Assembly (NCBI GenBank): GCA_023374025.1
Contig: SIJG01000026.1
Location: forward strand, 1-64,000
Reading direction: 5' to 3'
Origin: Heterodera schachtii
Lineage: Eukaryota; Nematoda; Chromadorea; Rhabditida; Heteroderidae
Length of the DNA stretch: 64,000 nucleotides
This document shows positions 1-11,289 of the stretch, piece after piece (position 1 is the first letter of the stretch; every line of letters starts with the position of its first letter). Position numbers and translations under genes: made by a program. Below the pieces are notes generated by a model. The model made no database searches. It had not been told where the DNA came from and saw nothing but the letters and a program-made list of their open reading frames with translations.

Positions 1-165
1 CCCATTTCTCCCGTTTGACCGCACTTTGGCTCTCCCAACTTTGTTGTGGCCAAGTGCTAACAACGCGGGTAAACGAATTTGGACTGAGTGCAGAACTCGT
101 TTTGTGGGTTGGTCCGGGTTCCGCTGATGCGTTAAAGTTAATGTTCAATTTCTTTGACGTGGTCA
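1..165 (+). repeat. SINE body copy, cut by the window edge
   Basis: This stretch matches the body of the tRNA-derived element at 1235-1492: the same GCACTTTGGCTCTC box, the GACTGAGTGCAGAACT box and a closing GGTCATTCAGTC. The match begins at base 1, so the tRNA-like head probably lies upstream of the window. No coding potential is supported. Confidence 0.6.
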
Positions 166-769
166 TTCAGTCTATAATTTTTCCATTTTTTTTTCTAAAT
201 TATTTCGAGTTTTATTAAACTATTTTTTAGGCTTTTCCACAGGCCGAGGATTTTTTTTTTTGTTGATCATTTTGCAATTTAAAATTTCAAGTTACTTTTT
301 ACCCATTTTTAATGCTTTTTGGGGTACTTCCATGTTTTGCTACTCACCCTCGAAATAATTTTTAAAAATAATTAATATTTTGGGGGTTTTTTCAAGGTCT
401 CTGATCACGAATATGGTATTTGTTTTGACATCTGATGACACCTGGTCATAGATTTTTAACAAAATGTCTATGATTTTTTGAAATTTTAAAATTTTCGAGG
501 GGAGAGGGGTGGCAAAACAAGGAAGTACCCTTTTTTGGCGGTTTTAGTGTCTAAAAAGCCGTACATTAATATGTGGTATTGACATTACAAACATAGATGG
601 AAAAGTGGGGGAGGTCAATTTCGTAAATCGTTCAAGGGTCAGAGGCAAATTCGTTAAACTTTTGGCCAAAATTGAAAAAACACCGGTAAAGATGAGAAAT
701 TTTACGAAAAGGGGAAAAAAAAAATCAAATTTTGTTCAAAAACTCAAAATTTTAGGAGTTTGAATTTCA
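166..769. other. AT-rich spacer, no gene seen
   Basis: The sequence is AT-rich with homopolymer runs and short inverted stretches. No open frame, RNA gene or repeat boundary could be supported here. Confidence 0.5.
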
Positions 770-920
770 TTGGCTCTCTCAACTTTGTTGGCAAATTGTG
801 CCAATTTATGGCGGGTAAATAATTTGGATTGAATGTAAAACTTTTTCCGGGTTGCCCGGGTTCCTTGACGCGTTGAATGGCTTTAAGATTAATTTAGCGT
901 GGTCATTCTAAGTCCATAAT
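770..920 (+). repeat. SINE body copy, 5' truncated
   Basis: A diverged copy of the same SINE body (TTGGCTCTCTCAACTTTGTTG at the left, GCGTGGTCATTC at the right). The tRNA-like head is absent, as expected for a copy truncated during reverse transcription. Confidence 0.55.
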
Positions 921-1234
921 TTTTTCTAAATTTTTAATTTAATTAAATTTGATTTGTGTTTAATTTAGTCTCTACCGTTTTATACCAAACCCCATATATG
1001 GAAAAGAGTGGGACCCACCCCAAAATAAATTAAAAGTTTGGTTTTTAAAAAAAAGTCAGAAAGTTTTTAATAAACTTAAAAAACAGTAAAAAATTTACAA
1101 ATTCTTCATAAAAATCATTAAAAAAATTAATTCTTTCCTCAAAATAAATTTTAATAAAAATGCCAATTATCTTTCATTCTTTTTAATGCCTTTTTTTCTG
1201 TTACTTTTGGCATTTTGCACAGTGTCGAGTGTGT

Positions 1235-1492
1235 GTGTACTGCTTGGCCCAGTGGTTAATGCCCTTGTTTTGTTTATGTTCTGCTGTCAGTTCGATTCCC
1301 TCCCACTACATTCCCCTTTCACCCGTTAACCCCGCACTTTGGCTCTCTCAACTTTGTTGTTGCCAAACTGCGCCTCACTACACGGGTAAATGGATTTTGA
1401 CTGAGTGCAGAACTTGCTTCCGGGGTACCGAGTTCCTTGATGCGCTGAATGGCTTTAAAATTGATTTAGCGTCGTCATTCAGTCTACATTTT
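1235..1492 (+). mobile_element. tRNA-derived SINE with A and B boxes
   Basis: The head carries a pol III A box (TGGCCCAGTGG at 1245-1255) and a B box (AGTTCGATTCC at about 1289-1299) at tRNA-like spacing. The cloverleaf is too degenerate for a tRNA gene. The body that follows (GCACTTTGGCTCTC to GTCATTCAGTC) recurs headless at 1-165, 770-920 and 2158-2280, so head plus body is the full SINE unit. A second copy of the head is at 4309-4372. What is seen: the boxes and the repeated body. Inferred: mobilisation by a LINE partner, which is not visible here. Confidence 0.65.
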
Positions 1493-2157
1493 TCCAACCA
1501 AATTTAATTTCGAGTTTTACTAACTATTTTGTAAAATATCTTTGAGCATCATTCTAAATGTCTTTTAACATTTTTATTTGATTTTTTCTTTCGATTTGGC
1601 ACTGTGCCAAGGGTGTTCTGAAAACCATTAAGAATCCCATTTATTATTTCGGCGTCAGTCAGCACCAATTCAACTCTAAATGCCTCTCATCAATTGCAAA
1701 ATTTGATTTTTTTTAAACCAGAAATTTTTTTAATCAATTAGAAAAAATAGTCAACATTTGCAAATTCTTCATTAACCCGGGCTGTCAAAAATTTGCACGA
1801 AAAGTGGCCAAAATATGCGCATAAACATGCAAATAAAGTCGTGAAATATGCACCAAATATGCACAAAAATCGCAAAATACGCACGAAATATGCACAAAAA
1901 AAACTTGAAAATTAGGGGTACAAATTAATTAAAAAATTTTATTTCTCAAAATTTTATCGGTTGGTTTTTGCAATTGAAAATCAAAAATTTATCAAGATTT
2001 TCGGCTGTGAAGCTCACTGTTGACCCACTCGCGCACCCATTCAGAGTTGGATTTAATTTTAGGCATAACAATTTTTTTTTCTTATTAAATCGGAACATAT
2101 TTGACGAAAAACGGCAAAATATACATGAAATATGCAGAAAAACCCAAAATGCCAAAC
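1493..2157. other. AT-rich repeat remnants
   Basis: Low-complexity AT-rich DNA. Around 1790-1920 there is a run of degenerate ATGCAC/ATGCGC-containing repeats, similar in style to the hAT-type elements at 33.8 and 41.1 kb. No gene is supported. Confidence 0.45.
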
Positions 2158-2280
2158 AGTGCCAATTCCCGCGGGTAAATAATTTTGGACTGAGTGCCGA
2201 ACTCGTTTTATGACCTCGCGAGTTCCGCTGCTGCATTGAAATTCAAAAAATCTTTGACATGGTCATTCAGTCCACAATTT
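2158..2280 (+). repeat. SINE body copy, 5' truncated
   Basis: The boxes GCCAATT, GGACTGAGTGC and TGGTCATTCAGTC repeat the SINE body. The left part is missing. Confidence 0.5.
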
Positions 2281-3564
2281 TTTTAAAATCAGCGCATAAA
2301 GTTTTGTTGTGATTTTCTCTGTTTAATTTTCGAATAGCCTTATCTTTACCCTTTTTTATTTTAATAAATTTTTCAACCCAAAAAAAATTTTTTTTTTTTT
2401 CGTTAAATTTTTTGTTTGTCATTATATGGCTTGCCATTTATTTTAAAATGCATCTTTTTTTCCGGATTTACACTTTTATGTATATGTTTTTGACCAAGAA
2501 TATTAATGAAACGTATATGTAGCCATTAAGGCTGGGAATTTTATGTCTTTCCATATATATTTTCACCTGGCTTCTCCATGCTCTGAATAGTAGGAAAAAC
2601 ATTTTATTTTTATGTTTGCAGACAAAAAACGGGACCTTATTTACATATTTCTGGGTTTTTATACATATTATATTTGTACATATATTTTTACATATTTTGG
2701 ACTTTTCGCATTTTTTCATACATATTTTGCAATTTTAGGATGGATTTTTGATGGAAATTTTTATTAAATGCCCAAAAAAACTCAAATTTTTGAAATTTTT
2801 CGTACATACAATTTCTTCCCACAATCCGTTCTTACCCATTTTGATCAGATAAAATTGCAAAAATTTCAATTCTACCATAATTGGGAATATTTCGCATTAG
2901 CATAATTTGAATTCTTTACTTGTTGGTTTATGACAGGAATAATTTGTTGCAAAATTATAAATAAAAATGGTTTTTTAAATTTTAATTTGCTTCATTAATT
3001 TTACCAATAATGCGAAAACGCGAAAGCGAAAGTGCCAAAAAAAAAAAGAAGCGAAATTTGCAAAAGCGAAACACGAAATCCCATCTCTGATACATACTAT
3101 ATGCCAAAAAAACAAAGACAAAAATTTGCTAAAAAGCCAAAAAAAAAAATTTGCCAAAATTGAAAGAAAACTGCTCAAAAATAAGTGAATTTCCCAAAAA
3201 GTCTCATTTTATACATTTCGCTAACCAAGATTGTGCAATGAGTTGATTTAGTCAAAAATTTAGCAAATTTTGCACTTTTTAGGAATCGCCAAATTTTCAC
3301 TTTTTAAGAATCTACGTAGCACCAATTTTGGATTCTTTAATTTTAATTCCCAATACATTTTCAATCTATCACTAGAATACAAAAATTTCAAAAATATTAC
3401 ATTAAATTTAACGAAATTTTTTTCCATTTTTTAAAAATATTTATTGTCAGTTTATCAGCATTTTAATGAGAAATCTTCATGGAGAAAATTTTTGTTTTAC
3501 AGTGTTTGAAGAAGATAATAGACACAATTAAAATTTCTTAGACAAATGACCTTCTTGGTTTATA
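2281..3564. other. AT-rich intergenic DNA with element relics
   Basis: Long A/T homopolymers and repeated ATATTTTTACATATTT-type motifs (about 2470-2720), related to the tandem-like motifs at 34.4-34.9 kb. The box CATGCTCTGAATAGTAG (about 2577) recurs at about 41808, so this is a dispersed element. No open frame looks coding. Confidence 0.45.
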
Positions 3565-3665
3565 TAATTAGTTAATCGTCCCAAATTGTTTCTTCCATTT
3601 TATAATGCTCATTCGTTTAATTTCCAATATTTTTGCAACTATGCTTCGTTACTACTAAATTGAGT
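3565..3665 (-). pseudogene. Relic of the triple-HTH secreted family
   Basis: On the minus strand this short stretch reads as the last helix-turn-helix of the family: a KILEI-type helix, then IIKWKKQFG, the signature tail of the repeat. Everything upstream is lost. Confidence 0.45.
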
Positions 3666-4042
3666 TGTATCACCATTTAAAAAATAAATAAATATTTATT
3701 AATAGGGTAACTCCACGAAATACTTTTTTGTTGTTGCTTTTCCCACAACAGCAGAATTTGCTTAATAATCACCAAATTTTTGCTGTTTTTCGACAATTTT
3801 TTAAAGAGTTAAATCAGTTGTGTGTACCGGCGCTTAATTGAAAGCCTATTCCGATAAATCGGTTACAGTGTCGAATTAGAAAAAAAAAAAACGATCCAAT
3901 GTACTAGCAGATTTGAGTTTGGTACGTGGGTCCGGATAATTTTTAGAGAATTCAAGACTCAATTTGCTGAGTACTCAAAATTTTATGCTTTTAAAATTCG
4001 GGATAGAACAAAATCACTGGGCGTTTTTATACAACTTTAAAC

Positions 4043-4698
4043 TAGGGTTGCACGGGTCCGGGTACCCGACCGGGTCGGATACCCGCACGCCCGGTTTTTT
4101 AATACCCGAGCCCGGTGCCGGGGCCCGGTTTTTTGAAAATCCAATACCTGCTACACGACCCGGTAGGTCCGGGTACCCGGACACCAAAAATACACTGGTA
4201 AGAATGGGGGTTTGAGTGAAAATGACTGAAGAAAATTGGGGTGAAAGGCAAATTTTGAAAAAAATAATTAATATATATATATAAAACTGCAACTACTAAC
4301 TGCGAAAATGGCCTAGTGGCTAATCTTCTTTGTTTTCTCTTTCTTTTCCTTGGTTCAATCCCTCCACAGGAATTAGAATATATATATATATTTTTTTGTT
4401 TTGGTTTCATATCGACAAACTATCCTTCCTTCCTTGTATATTTTTTTAACTAACATATATTTTTTAATTTTTAAAGAAAATCCGTTAACAAATTGAGCCT
4501 TGTAATCCCAAAAATCATCCTTTTTTGTGGACAAATCTGTTAATAAATCGCATTAAAAATAAATATCTGTAAAATTATAATTTTGAAGGAAATAAAAATT
4601 AAAAATTTCTTGAATACCCGATTTCACCGGGTACCCGATACCCGACCCGGTACCCGGGCTTTCCAATATCCGGTAATACCCGGACCCGTGCAACCCTA
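4043..4698. mobile_element. hAT-type MITE (656 bp)
   Basis: The ends are perfect inverted repeats of at least 22 bp starting TAGGGTTGCACGGGTCCGGG. The element is flanked on both sides by the 8-bp direct repeat CTTTAAAC (4035-4042 and 4699-4706), the target duplication length of hAT transposons. Subterminal regions are rich in CCCGG. There is no transposase frame, so it is non-autonomous. It carries a tRNA-like SINE head internally. A related terminus begins at 48681 beside the minisatellite. Confidence 0.85.
4309..4372 (+). mobile_element. tRNA-derived SINE head inside the hAT MITE
   Basis: A box TGGCCTAGTGGCTAA (4309-4323) and B box GGTTCAATCCC (4352-4362) at tRNA spacing, followed by CTCC as in the copy at 1235. 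The loops are not those of a functional tRNA. Confidence 0.5.
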
Positions 4699-4776
4699 CT
4701 TTAAACAATGTTAAGAAGACAAGAAATTTTCATAAACTAACATATTTGAATCTAATGATCTCCTAATTTTTTTTAA

Positions 4777-5502
4777 TTAGCTCATCATTCCAAATTGTTT
4801 TTTCCCATTAAATATATTCTTTCTCGCAATTTTCATTATTTCGGCAATTTTCCGATCACTCAATTTGGGTTTTCCCTTTTTATTTTCCAATAAATTTTCA
4901 CTTTCTCCAATTTTTCTTTTTTCGTTATACTTTATTGAATTTTTCATTTTTTCCATTTTTTCTTTCTCCATTATTCTTTTATGGCTAATTCCAAATTGTT
5001 TCTTCCATTTCATAATTGTTTTATAACTTACTCCGATTTTCTTGCAAATTTCGGCATAATTTTGTTGCCATTCTTTTCTTGAATATTTTCTTTTTTGCTT
5101 AAATTCATTTTTCATTTCAATAAATTTTTGCACAATTTCAATTTTTTCTTCATCACTTATTGATTTGTAAGATTTGAGTTTTTGAAGACCAAATTCATTA
5201 ATCCATTGGTAAATTTTCATTCGATTTGTTCCCAATTTTTTCGCTATTTTCGAATTAATTTTATTCCATTCTTTTGTTGAATATTTTTTTCCTTTTTGCT
5301 TAATTTTCTCTTTTACTTTATAATATGTTCTGACAATTTCTCTTTTTTTCTGCTCATTTCGTTGTTTTTCTTCTTTTTCTTCCCATTTTTCTCCAAATAT
5401 TTCATCAAATGATTTTTGAGATAATTTTTTATTTTCCATTTTAATTTGGTGAATTTCCATTATCATAAATATAATTGGGATAAATAATAGTCGGAATTTC
5501 AT
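4777..5502 (-). CDS. Predicted secreted triple-HTH protein, intact
   Basis: A 241-residue single-exon frame. It opens with a hydrophobic leader (MKFRLLFIPIIFMIMEI) that looks like a signal peptide, then an acidic/basic linker with the family box KSFDEIFGEKWEEKEE. Three repeats follow, each with a KxG(R)KYS-KEW motif or equivalent, then a helix-turn-helix ending I-x-x-W-x-x-x-FG: about residues 65-110, 125-180 and 205-238. The third repeat is degraded (the Trp is replaced, FNGKKQFG). The HTH pattern resembles homeodomain-like transposase DNA-binding domains, but no catalytic domain is present. Function is unknown. A protein with both an export signal and DNA-binding repeats could act in another cell's nucleus; that is inference. 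The intact frame among many broken copies argues that it is real. Confidence 0.7.
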   Translation of the reverse strand: MKFRLLFIPIIFMIMEIHQIKMENKKLSQKSFDEIFGEKWEEKEEKQRNEQKKREIVRTYYKVKEKIKQKGKKYSTKEWNKINSKIAKKLGTNRMKIYQWINEFGLQKLKSYKSISDEEKIEIVQKFIEMKNEFKQKRKYSRKEWQQNYAEICKKIGVSYKTIMKWKKQFGISHKRIMEKEKMEKMKNSIKYNEKRKIGESENLLENKKGKPKLSDRKIAEIMKIARKNIFNGKKQFGMMS

Positions 5503-5509
5503 CTTCTTC

Positions 5510-6070
5510 AGAAATTTAAAAACAAATTATATTATTTTCTTGTAAAAATGTAATTTTTCATTATATTTTGGTTTTTATTGATGTCAAAATCGCCTTCTAC
5601 TGATTTCCTGTAAAATAAAATTCTACTTTATTGAAAATTAATAATAATTTTAATTAAGTATACAATTTTTCTACTGAACATGGAATAATAAATTATAAAT
5701 TTATATGTGTAATTTTTTCTTTTAACGACTTTGGCTAATGACTATTTTTTCAAAATTTACACGAAAATTTCAATGATACAAAAAACCATCAAAAAAAACA
5801 TTTTTTTTCTTTCATAAAGTGACAAATTATTTATATTCTCTAATAATAAATGAAAAAAAAAAATTAAAAAACGATTCATATCCAAAAAAATAAAATAAAA
5901 ATTAATAATTTTAGATTTTCACATACAATTTATTTATTATTAGAAAAATTATATACATGAGCAAAATTATTTTATATAATAATTATTTAAAAAATTTTTT
6001 TTTTGTAATACTTGCTTGATTTATGATAAAAAAAAATGCGTAAAATCAGTTTGTTTGATTCATAAATTTT
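5510..6070. other. AT-rich intergenic DNA
   Basis: About 80% A/T with homopolymer tracts. No gene, repeat boundary or RNA could be supported. It ends where the decayed retrotransposon begins. Confidence 0.5.
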
Positions 6071-6089
6071 ATTGCAAAACATTTTTGCA

Positions 6090-8680
6090 AAAAATTCAAT
6101 CTTGGCCGTTAAAAAGAAGAACGGCAACACGAGAGTCTGCATTGACTTCTCGACTGGCCTCAACAACGCACTGGAATTGAACCGTCATCCACTGCCAAGG
6201 CCGGACGACATTTACGCCTCACTGAATGGCGCGAAATTTTTCTCAAATTTGGAATTACGCGATGCGTATTTGCAAATGGAAATGGATGAAGAATCCAAGC
6301 AATTGTGCGCCATCAACACACATCGCGGACTTTTCCAATGCCAACGCCTGCCGTTCGGAGCTAAATCGGCACCGGCAATATTTCAGCATCTGATGGACCA
6401 AATTTGTGCCGGTATCCCAGGTGTGTTCGCGTATCTTGATGACGGATTAATCGCCACAAAAACGCTTGATCAACACATCACGGCACTTTGCACTCTTTTT
6501 GAACGCATAAAAGAGTACGGTCTCCGAATCCAACTCGACAAATGCAAATTTTTGCAGCCCGAACTTTTGTTCCTTGGGCATATTGTGTCGCCAAATGGCA
6601 TTCGTCCCGACCCGTCGCGATCTGACGCAATTCGGAAAATGCCCGCACCGATCGACAAAAGCACACTCCGATCATTCTTTTGAGCTTTGAATTATTATGG
6701 GAGATTTGTCAAATGCATGCGTGAGTTGCGTGCACCGCTCGACCGACTCCTCCAAAAGGACGTAGCTTGGAATTGGACGTCAGAACAGCAAAATGCTTTT
6801 GAAAAGGCAAAGGAAACGATGACATCCGACCTATTGCTGACCCACTACGACCCGGCACGCCCAATCGTCGTATCGGCAGATGCGTCCAAGGATGGAATCG
6901 GCGCCACATTAAGCCACACATTCCCCGACAAAAAGGAAAAAGTGGTAGAACACGCAGCATGCACATTGACAGCAGCGCAGCAAAATTACAGCCAAATCGA
7001 AAAAGAGGCATTGGCCATTGTGTTCGCCGTTCAAAAATTTCACCGCATGGTGTACGGCCGAAAATTTATTTTGCAAACAGACCACAAGCCTTTATTGGCT
7101 ATTTTTGGCTCCAAAAAGGGCATTCCGATATATGCCGCGAGCCGCCTCCAGCGCTGGTCCATGATTTTGGCGAATTACGATTTTGAAATTCGCTATGTCA
7201 ACACGACATCATTTGGCTAAGCCGACGTTTTGTCCCGGCTGATCGCTAATTATTCGCGTCCAGAGGAGGACATCCTGATAGCAAACATTTGTGCGGACAC
7301 AGATTGCTACATCAATTCTGTTTTCGAAAGCAGAATGGATCAACTCCCAGTGACAACCGCCGAAATTTCAGCAGCAATGGCCAATGAGCAATCACTCCAA
7401 ACGATTCTTCAATTTTTAAGAAATGGATGGCCAACCAAAGTCACCGATTCCGAAATCAGTCCATATTTTCCAAAAAGGGACAAAATTTTCGAAGTCGACA
7501 ATTGCCTGCTGTATGAAGACCGAGTGATCATCCCAACATCGCTCCGTAGTCGCATCCTAAAGGCATTGCACATTGTGCGCATGAAAGCACTTGCTCGACG
7601 CCATGTGTATTGGCCAGGAATGGACTCGGCGATCGAAAAAGTTGTGAGCACTTGCGAAGAGTGTCAATTGGGTCAGAAAAACCCGACCAAAGCACCTCTT
7701 TCGCCATGGCCAACGACGGACAAAGTCTTTCAACGTGTCCACATCGATTTTGCAGGCCCCTGCTCAGACGGTCACCAATATTTGATTTTGATTGATTCGT
7801 TTTCAAAGTGGCCAGAAGTCTACCGAATGAACACAATTTCTGCTTATGCCACCGTATTTGTGCTCCGATCAGTCATTTTTCGGCTCGGAATCCCAGAAGA
7901 AATTGTTTCCGACAATGGGATCCAATTTCGATCAGCCGAATTCGCCACATTTTGTAAAGAATTTGGAATTAAGCATATTTTCACTCCGCCATTTCACCCT
8001 CAATCGAATGGCCAAGTCGAGCGCTTCGTTGACACCTTCAAGCGTTCGATGAAGAAAATGTCAAAAGGCGAAAAAGATTGGGTCGAAAGGAGGTTATTCT
8101 CCTACAGAACGACTCCGCACACCGCCTTGAATGGCTTTTCACCCGACCAATTATTTTTCGGCAGAAAATTGCGCACCAAACTGACGCTCATCCATCCAAA
8201 AGGGGAAAAAGACGAAAAATTTGACCGTAATTCATTCAAAAAGGGCAGTCAAAATACACCGACAAAATGGCACAAAATTTTGATCGGAAGCATGGGACTA
8301 AACTGATCAATTTCTTTCCAAATGATCATGTCCTATTGATCAATTATCGGAACAACAAGACGGAGTGGCTGCAAGGAAAAATTGTTGAGAGGCTCCATAA
8401 ATCGCCCACATATCGTGTTTATGTGCCTGTTCTGCGTCGCGTTGTTCATCGGCACGCGAATCAGCTAAGGCGACGCCATCTTTTGGAAGAAGAAGCCGAA
8501 AAGGAGGCACTCAAATCGAAGAGCCACCGCCGGTTGTCGAACCGCCTCATCCGCCCCAACAAAATCAGCCAGCCAATTCACCATTGGTTATCCGCCGATC
8601 AACCCGAGTTAAAAAGCCGCGCCAATTTTATTCTCCAGGATGAAAAATTAGGCTTAAACCTTCGGGTTTCGAATTTAAGA
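6090..8680 (+). pseudogene. Ty3/gypsy retrotransposon pol, decayed and 5'-truncated
   Basis: The order reverse transcriptase, RNase H, integrase identifies Ty3/gypsy. Reverse transcriptase (about 6090-6680) shows RVCIDF, LPFGAKSAPAIFQ and the YLDD active site. RNase H (about 6690-7230) begins ADASKDGIG. Integrase (7500-8170) has CEECQ, HIDFAGP, SDNG and NGQVERF, giving the D, D35, E triad. A post-integrase GPY/F-like region lies at about 8290-8480. Breaks: TGA at 6681-6683, TAA at 7218-7220, a frameshift near 8260, and a small deletion removing part of the integrase HHCC N-terminus. Gag, protease, 5' LTR and primer-binding site are absent, so the copy is dead. Confidence 0.9.
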
Positions 8681-8687
8681 GGGGAGG
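8675..8687 (+). other. Polypurine tract of the Ty3/gypsy element
   Basis: The purine run AAGAGGGGAGG sits directly before the LTR, where plus-strand DNA synthesis is primed in LTR retrotransposons. Confidence 0.75.
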
Positions 8688-8880
8688 TGTTAGAGAAGGA
8701 AGTAATTATTGATTACGTGTATGACCCCACACCACTTCGCCATCTTCCCCCTCCCTTTCCCCTCATTCAGTTGTTAATTGTGCCCACCAAATTGACCTCC
8801 CAATTTATTCTCTGCTTTTATTTTGTTATTTATTTTATTCGGCAAATAAACATTTTAATTTGTTATCTTCGGACATAACA
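8688..8880 (+). repeat. 3' LTR of the Ty3/gypsy element (193 bp)
   Basis: It starts TGTTAG immediately after the polypurine tract and ends ACATAACA, giving the terminal inverted repeat TGTTA/TAACA. An AATAAA polyadenylation signal lies at about 8845. No matching 5' LTR was seen in the window. Confidence 0.8.
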
Positions 8881-8889
8881 CAAAATGTT

Positions 8890-9040
8890 TTTGAAATTTT
8901 GCAAGCAATTTGAGAGAACACTTAGGGGCTATCAAATTATATCAAGAATTAAAAATTTAGTTGTTTTTGAGCAAAGTTATGGGAAAATTTTTTTAAATTT
9001 TCATTTATGGTTTTATAAAATTGATGAAGCAAAAATTTAA
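8890..9040. repeat. Half arm of a foldback element
   Basis: The boxes GAGAACACTTAGGGGCTATCAAATTATATCAAG and GAGCAAAGTTATG match the right arm of the foldback at 18255-18642; the other arm is absent here. Confidence 0.5.
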
Positions 9041-9059
9041 ATTCTTCAAAATTTAATTG

Positions 9060-9420
9060 CAAAGATAAATGAATACAAAGAAAAAAATATATTCACCCAA
9101 AGAAAGGGCTCAGAAAATTATTTTATAATTTAAAATCGGAGTTGGCTATGGAACAATTATTAATTGGAAGAAACAATTTGGGATTAGCAATAAAAGAATA
9201 ACGAAAAAAGAAAAAAATGAAAATTTATTGGAAAATAAAAAAAGAAAACCCAAAACTTAGTGACAAAGAAATTGCTGAAATGATAAATATTTCGGCACAG
9301 AACATTTGCATATGGAAAGCCAACTTTGGAGAAGAAATTATGGAGGCAATTGAATTTTTATGAAAAAATTACTAGCAAATTTTCTAGAAAATTTCATTGA
9401 TTGACAAATTTTATTTGAAT
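9060..9420 (+). pseudogene. Degenerate triple-HTH family copy
   Basis: Pieces of the second and third repeats are readable in shifting frames: GTIINWKKQFGISNKRITKK, then NISAQNICIWKANFGEE. Several stops and frameshifts interrupt it. The 3' flank (GCAATTGAATTTTTATGAAAA and on) matches that of the intact copy ending at 11289, so whole DNA segments were duplicated. Confidence 0.6.
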
Positions 9421-9479
9421 TAATTTTTTGCATTATTTTTAAATTTGTGTAAAAAAAATTTTTTTGTTTCTACTAAGTT

Positions 9480-9990
9480 CTTGACTTTTTGTATGAACTT
9501 TTTTGACATTTGCTTGTCAACTTTTCATCATTTTACAGCTCGAAAGCTTTTTTCACGCGTGTCCCGACATTTGCGCCACGGACATTACGTCTCGGACATT
9601 TGAGCCCCAGACATTTGCGCCAATGTCCAAAATCGGACTCAAACTAAAATTTTTTCAAGTCTTAGTTGCTTAAACAGCATTAATTATTAAAACATTGTCT
9701 TATAATTGATTAGGAGCATTAATTCTGGTTTTTTCAAAAATTTATTGATTATCAAATTATCAGACCCAATCACTTTTTGTCGCTTATTTATAGCTGTTTA
9801 GACTTTCAGGGATTGAATAAATTGTATGTTTGAACCGATTTTGGACATAGACGCAAATGTTTGGGGCGTAATGTCCGGGGCGCAATGTCCGGTGCGCAAA
9901 TGTCTGGACACGCATGAAAAAAGCTTTCGAATTGTGAAAAGATGAAAAGCAAATGTCAAAAAAGTACAAACAAAAAACAAAACAATTCTT
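9480..9990. mobile_element. Foldback element with ~150-bp arms
   Basis: The left arm (9480-9640) and right arm (9830-9990) are inverted copies, sharing CGAAAGCTTTTTTCA, GACATTTGCGC and GGACATTACG boxes. Each arm contains several internal ACATTTGCGCC-like repeats. There is no coding content in the ~190-bp spacer. A non-autonomous foldback or MITE is the best reading. Confidence 0.65.
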
Positions 9991-10599
9991 CATTCCTTTT
10001 TTTCGTCCTTTGACATTTGCTGGAAAATTTGGCGAATTGTGCCATTTTTTTGCTACAAATTTGCAAATGTTTCAATTTTCCTGATTGGCTATTTCAAAAC
10101 CAGGACATTGATGTAAAAGCCAATGAATATTGGCAAATTAAAAAAAAAGAAAATCCGAAAAGGCGGCGCAAATGACGCGGCGCAAGTGAAAACAACCGCA
10201 ATTTCTCAGCGCAAATGCCGATTTGCTGAACGGCGTAACATTTTTTTTTTTTTTTTTTGTTAAAATTTTCTTTAAAATGATTTCTTCCATTTTAATATGC
10301 TCGCCCCCAATAATTTCCATCATTTTTTCCAATAAATTTACGTTTTTTTCTTCATTTATTGATTAGAAAAAACATTTAAAAAATATTTTTTTTTATTTTA
10401 AAGAAAGTGATCAGTAGGGAAGTATTATAATTTTTAAAATAAATGGGGTGTTAGTTATTTTTTCCGGAAATCAGTAGAATAATGTCATTTTAATGAATAA
10501 AAAAGCAATTTAAATGAATTAAAAATAAATGATAATTTAGGAGATTTTCTTTAAGAAAAAAAATTAAAAAATTTCTTTTGGGAAAATAATCCCGGAAAA
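9991..10599. other. AT-rich spacer with a possible HTH-family relic
   Basis: Mostly AT-rich. Around 10262-10345 the minus strand resembles the family's basic helix (ILLEKMMEIIGGEHIKMEEI), too weak to call. No promoter could be assigned for the gene starting at 10600. Confidence 0.35.
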
Positions 10600-11289
10600 A
10601 TGAAATTATGCCTATTATTAATTTTATTTATATTTATATTTATCACTGCCGACATAAAACAAATTGAATCAACGAAGAAAAAGTTGCAAGAAAAGTCATT
10701 TGATGAAATATTTGGAGAAAAATGGGAAGAAAAAGAAGAAAAATTGGAAGAAAAAAGAGAAATCATTGAAAAATATTATAAAATAAAAGAAAAAATTAAA
10801 CAAAAAGGAAGAAAATACTCAACAAAAGAATGGAATAAAATTAATTCAAAAATTGCGAAAAAATTGGGGGCAAATCATAATTATATTAAAAAATGGATCA
10901 AAGAATTTGGTCTTCAAAAAAAGAACTGTCACAAATCAAAAAGTGATGAACAAAAATTAGAAATTGTGCAGAAATTTATTGAAATGAAAAACGAATTTAA
11001 GCAAAAAGGAAGAAAATATTCAACCAAAGAATGGGACCAAAATTATGCGGAAATTTGTAAGAAAATTGGAGTTGGCCATTTCATAATTAAGAAATGGAAG
11101 AAACAATTTGGCATTGGCAATAATAAAATAACGAAGAAAGAAAAAATGGAAAAAATGAAAATTTATTGGAAAATAAAAAGAGAAAATCCAAAAATTAGTG
11201 ATCAGAAAATTGCTGAAATGATCAACACTTCGGCACAGAACATTTGGAGATGGAAAGCCAAATTTGGAGAAGAAAATTTTCAATTTTAG
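10600..11289 (+). CDS. Predicted secreted triple-HTH protein, intact (best copy)
   Basis: A 229-residue single-exon frame and the cleanest copy in the window. Residues 1-20 (MKLCLLLILFIFIFITADIK) form a strong signal-peptide-like leader. Then come KSFDEIFGEKWEEKEEK and three repeats. Repeat 1: KGRKYSTKEWNKINSKIAKK, then IKKWIKEFGL. Repeat 2: KGRKYSTKEWDQNYAEICKK, then IIKKWKKQFGI. Repeat 3: NPKISDQKIAEMINTSAQN, then IWRWKAKFGEE. Each ends in a helix-turn-helix with an invariant Trp and FG. Lysine is extremely abundant, so nuclear localisation is plausible. No enzyme domain is seen and I do not recognise a described family. Inference: an exported DNA- or chromatin-binding protein. Confidence 0.75.
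   Translation: MKLCLLLILFIFIFITADIKQIESTKKKLQEKSFDEIFGEKWEEKEEKLEEKREIIEKYYKIKEKIKQKGRKYSTKEWNKINSKIAKKLGANHNYIKKWIKEFGLQKKNCHKSKSDEQKLEIVQKFIEMKNEFKQKGRKYSTKEWDQNYAEICKKIGVGHFIIKKWKKQFGIGNNKITKKEKMEKMKIYWKIKRENPKISDQKIAEMINTSAQNIWRWKAKFGEENFQF

Noticed and set aside
1235..1316. Genuine tRNA gene at 1235 or 4309
   Set aside because: A and B boxes are present, but acceptor and anticodon stems cannot be paired, so tRNA-derived SINE heads fit better.
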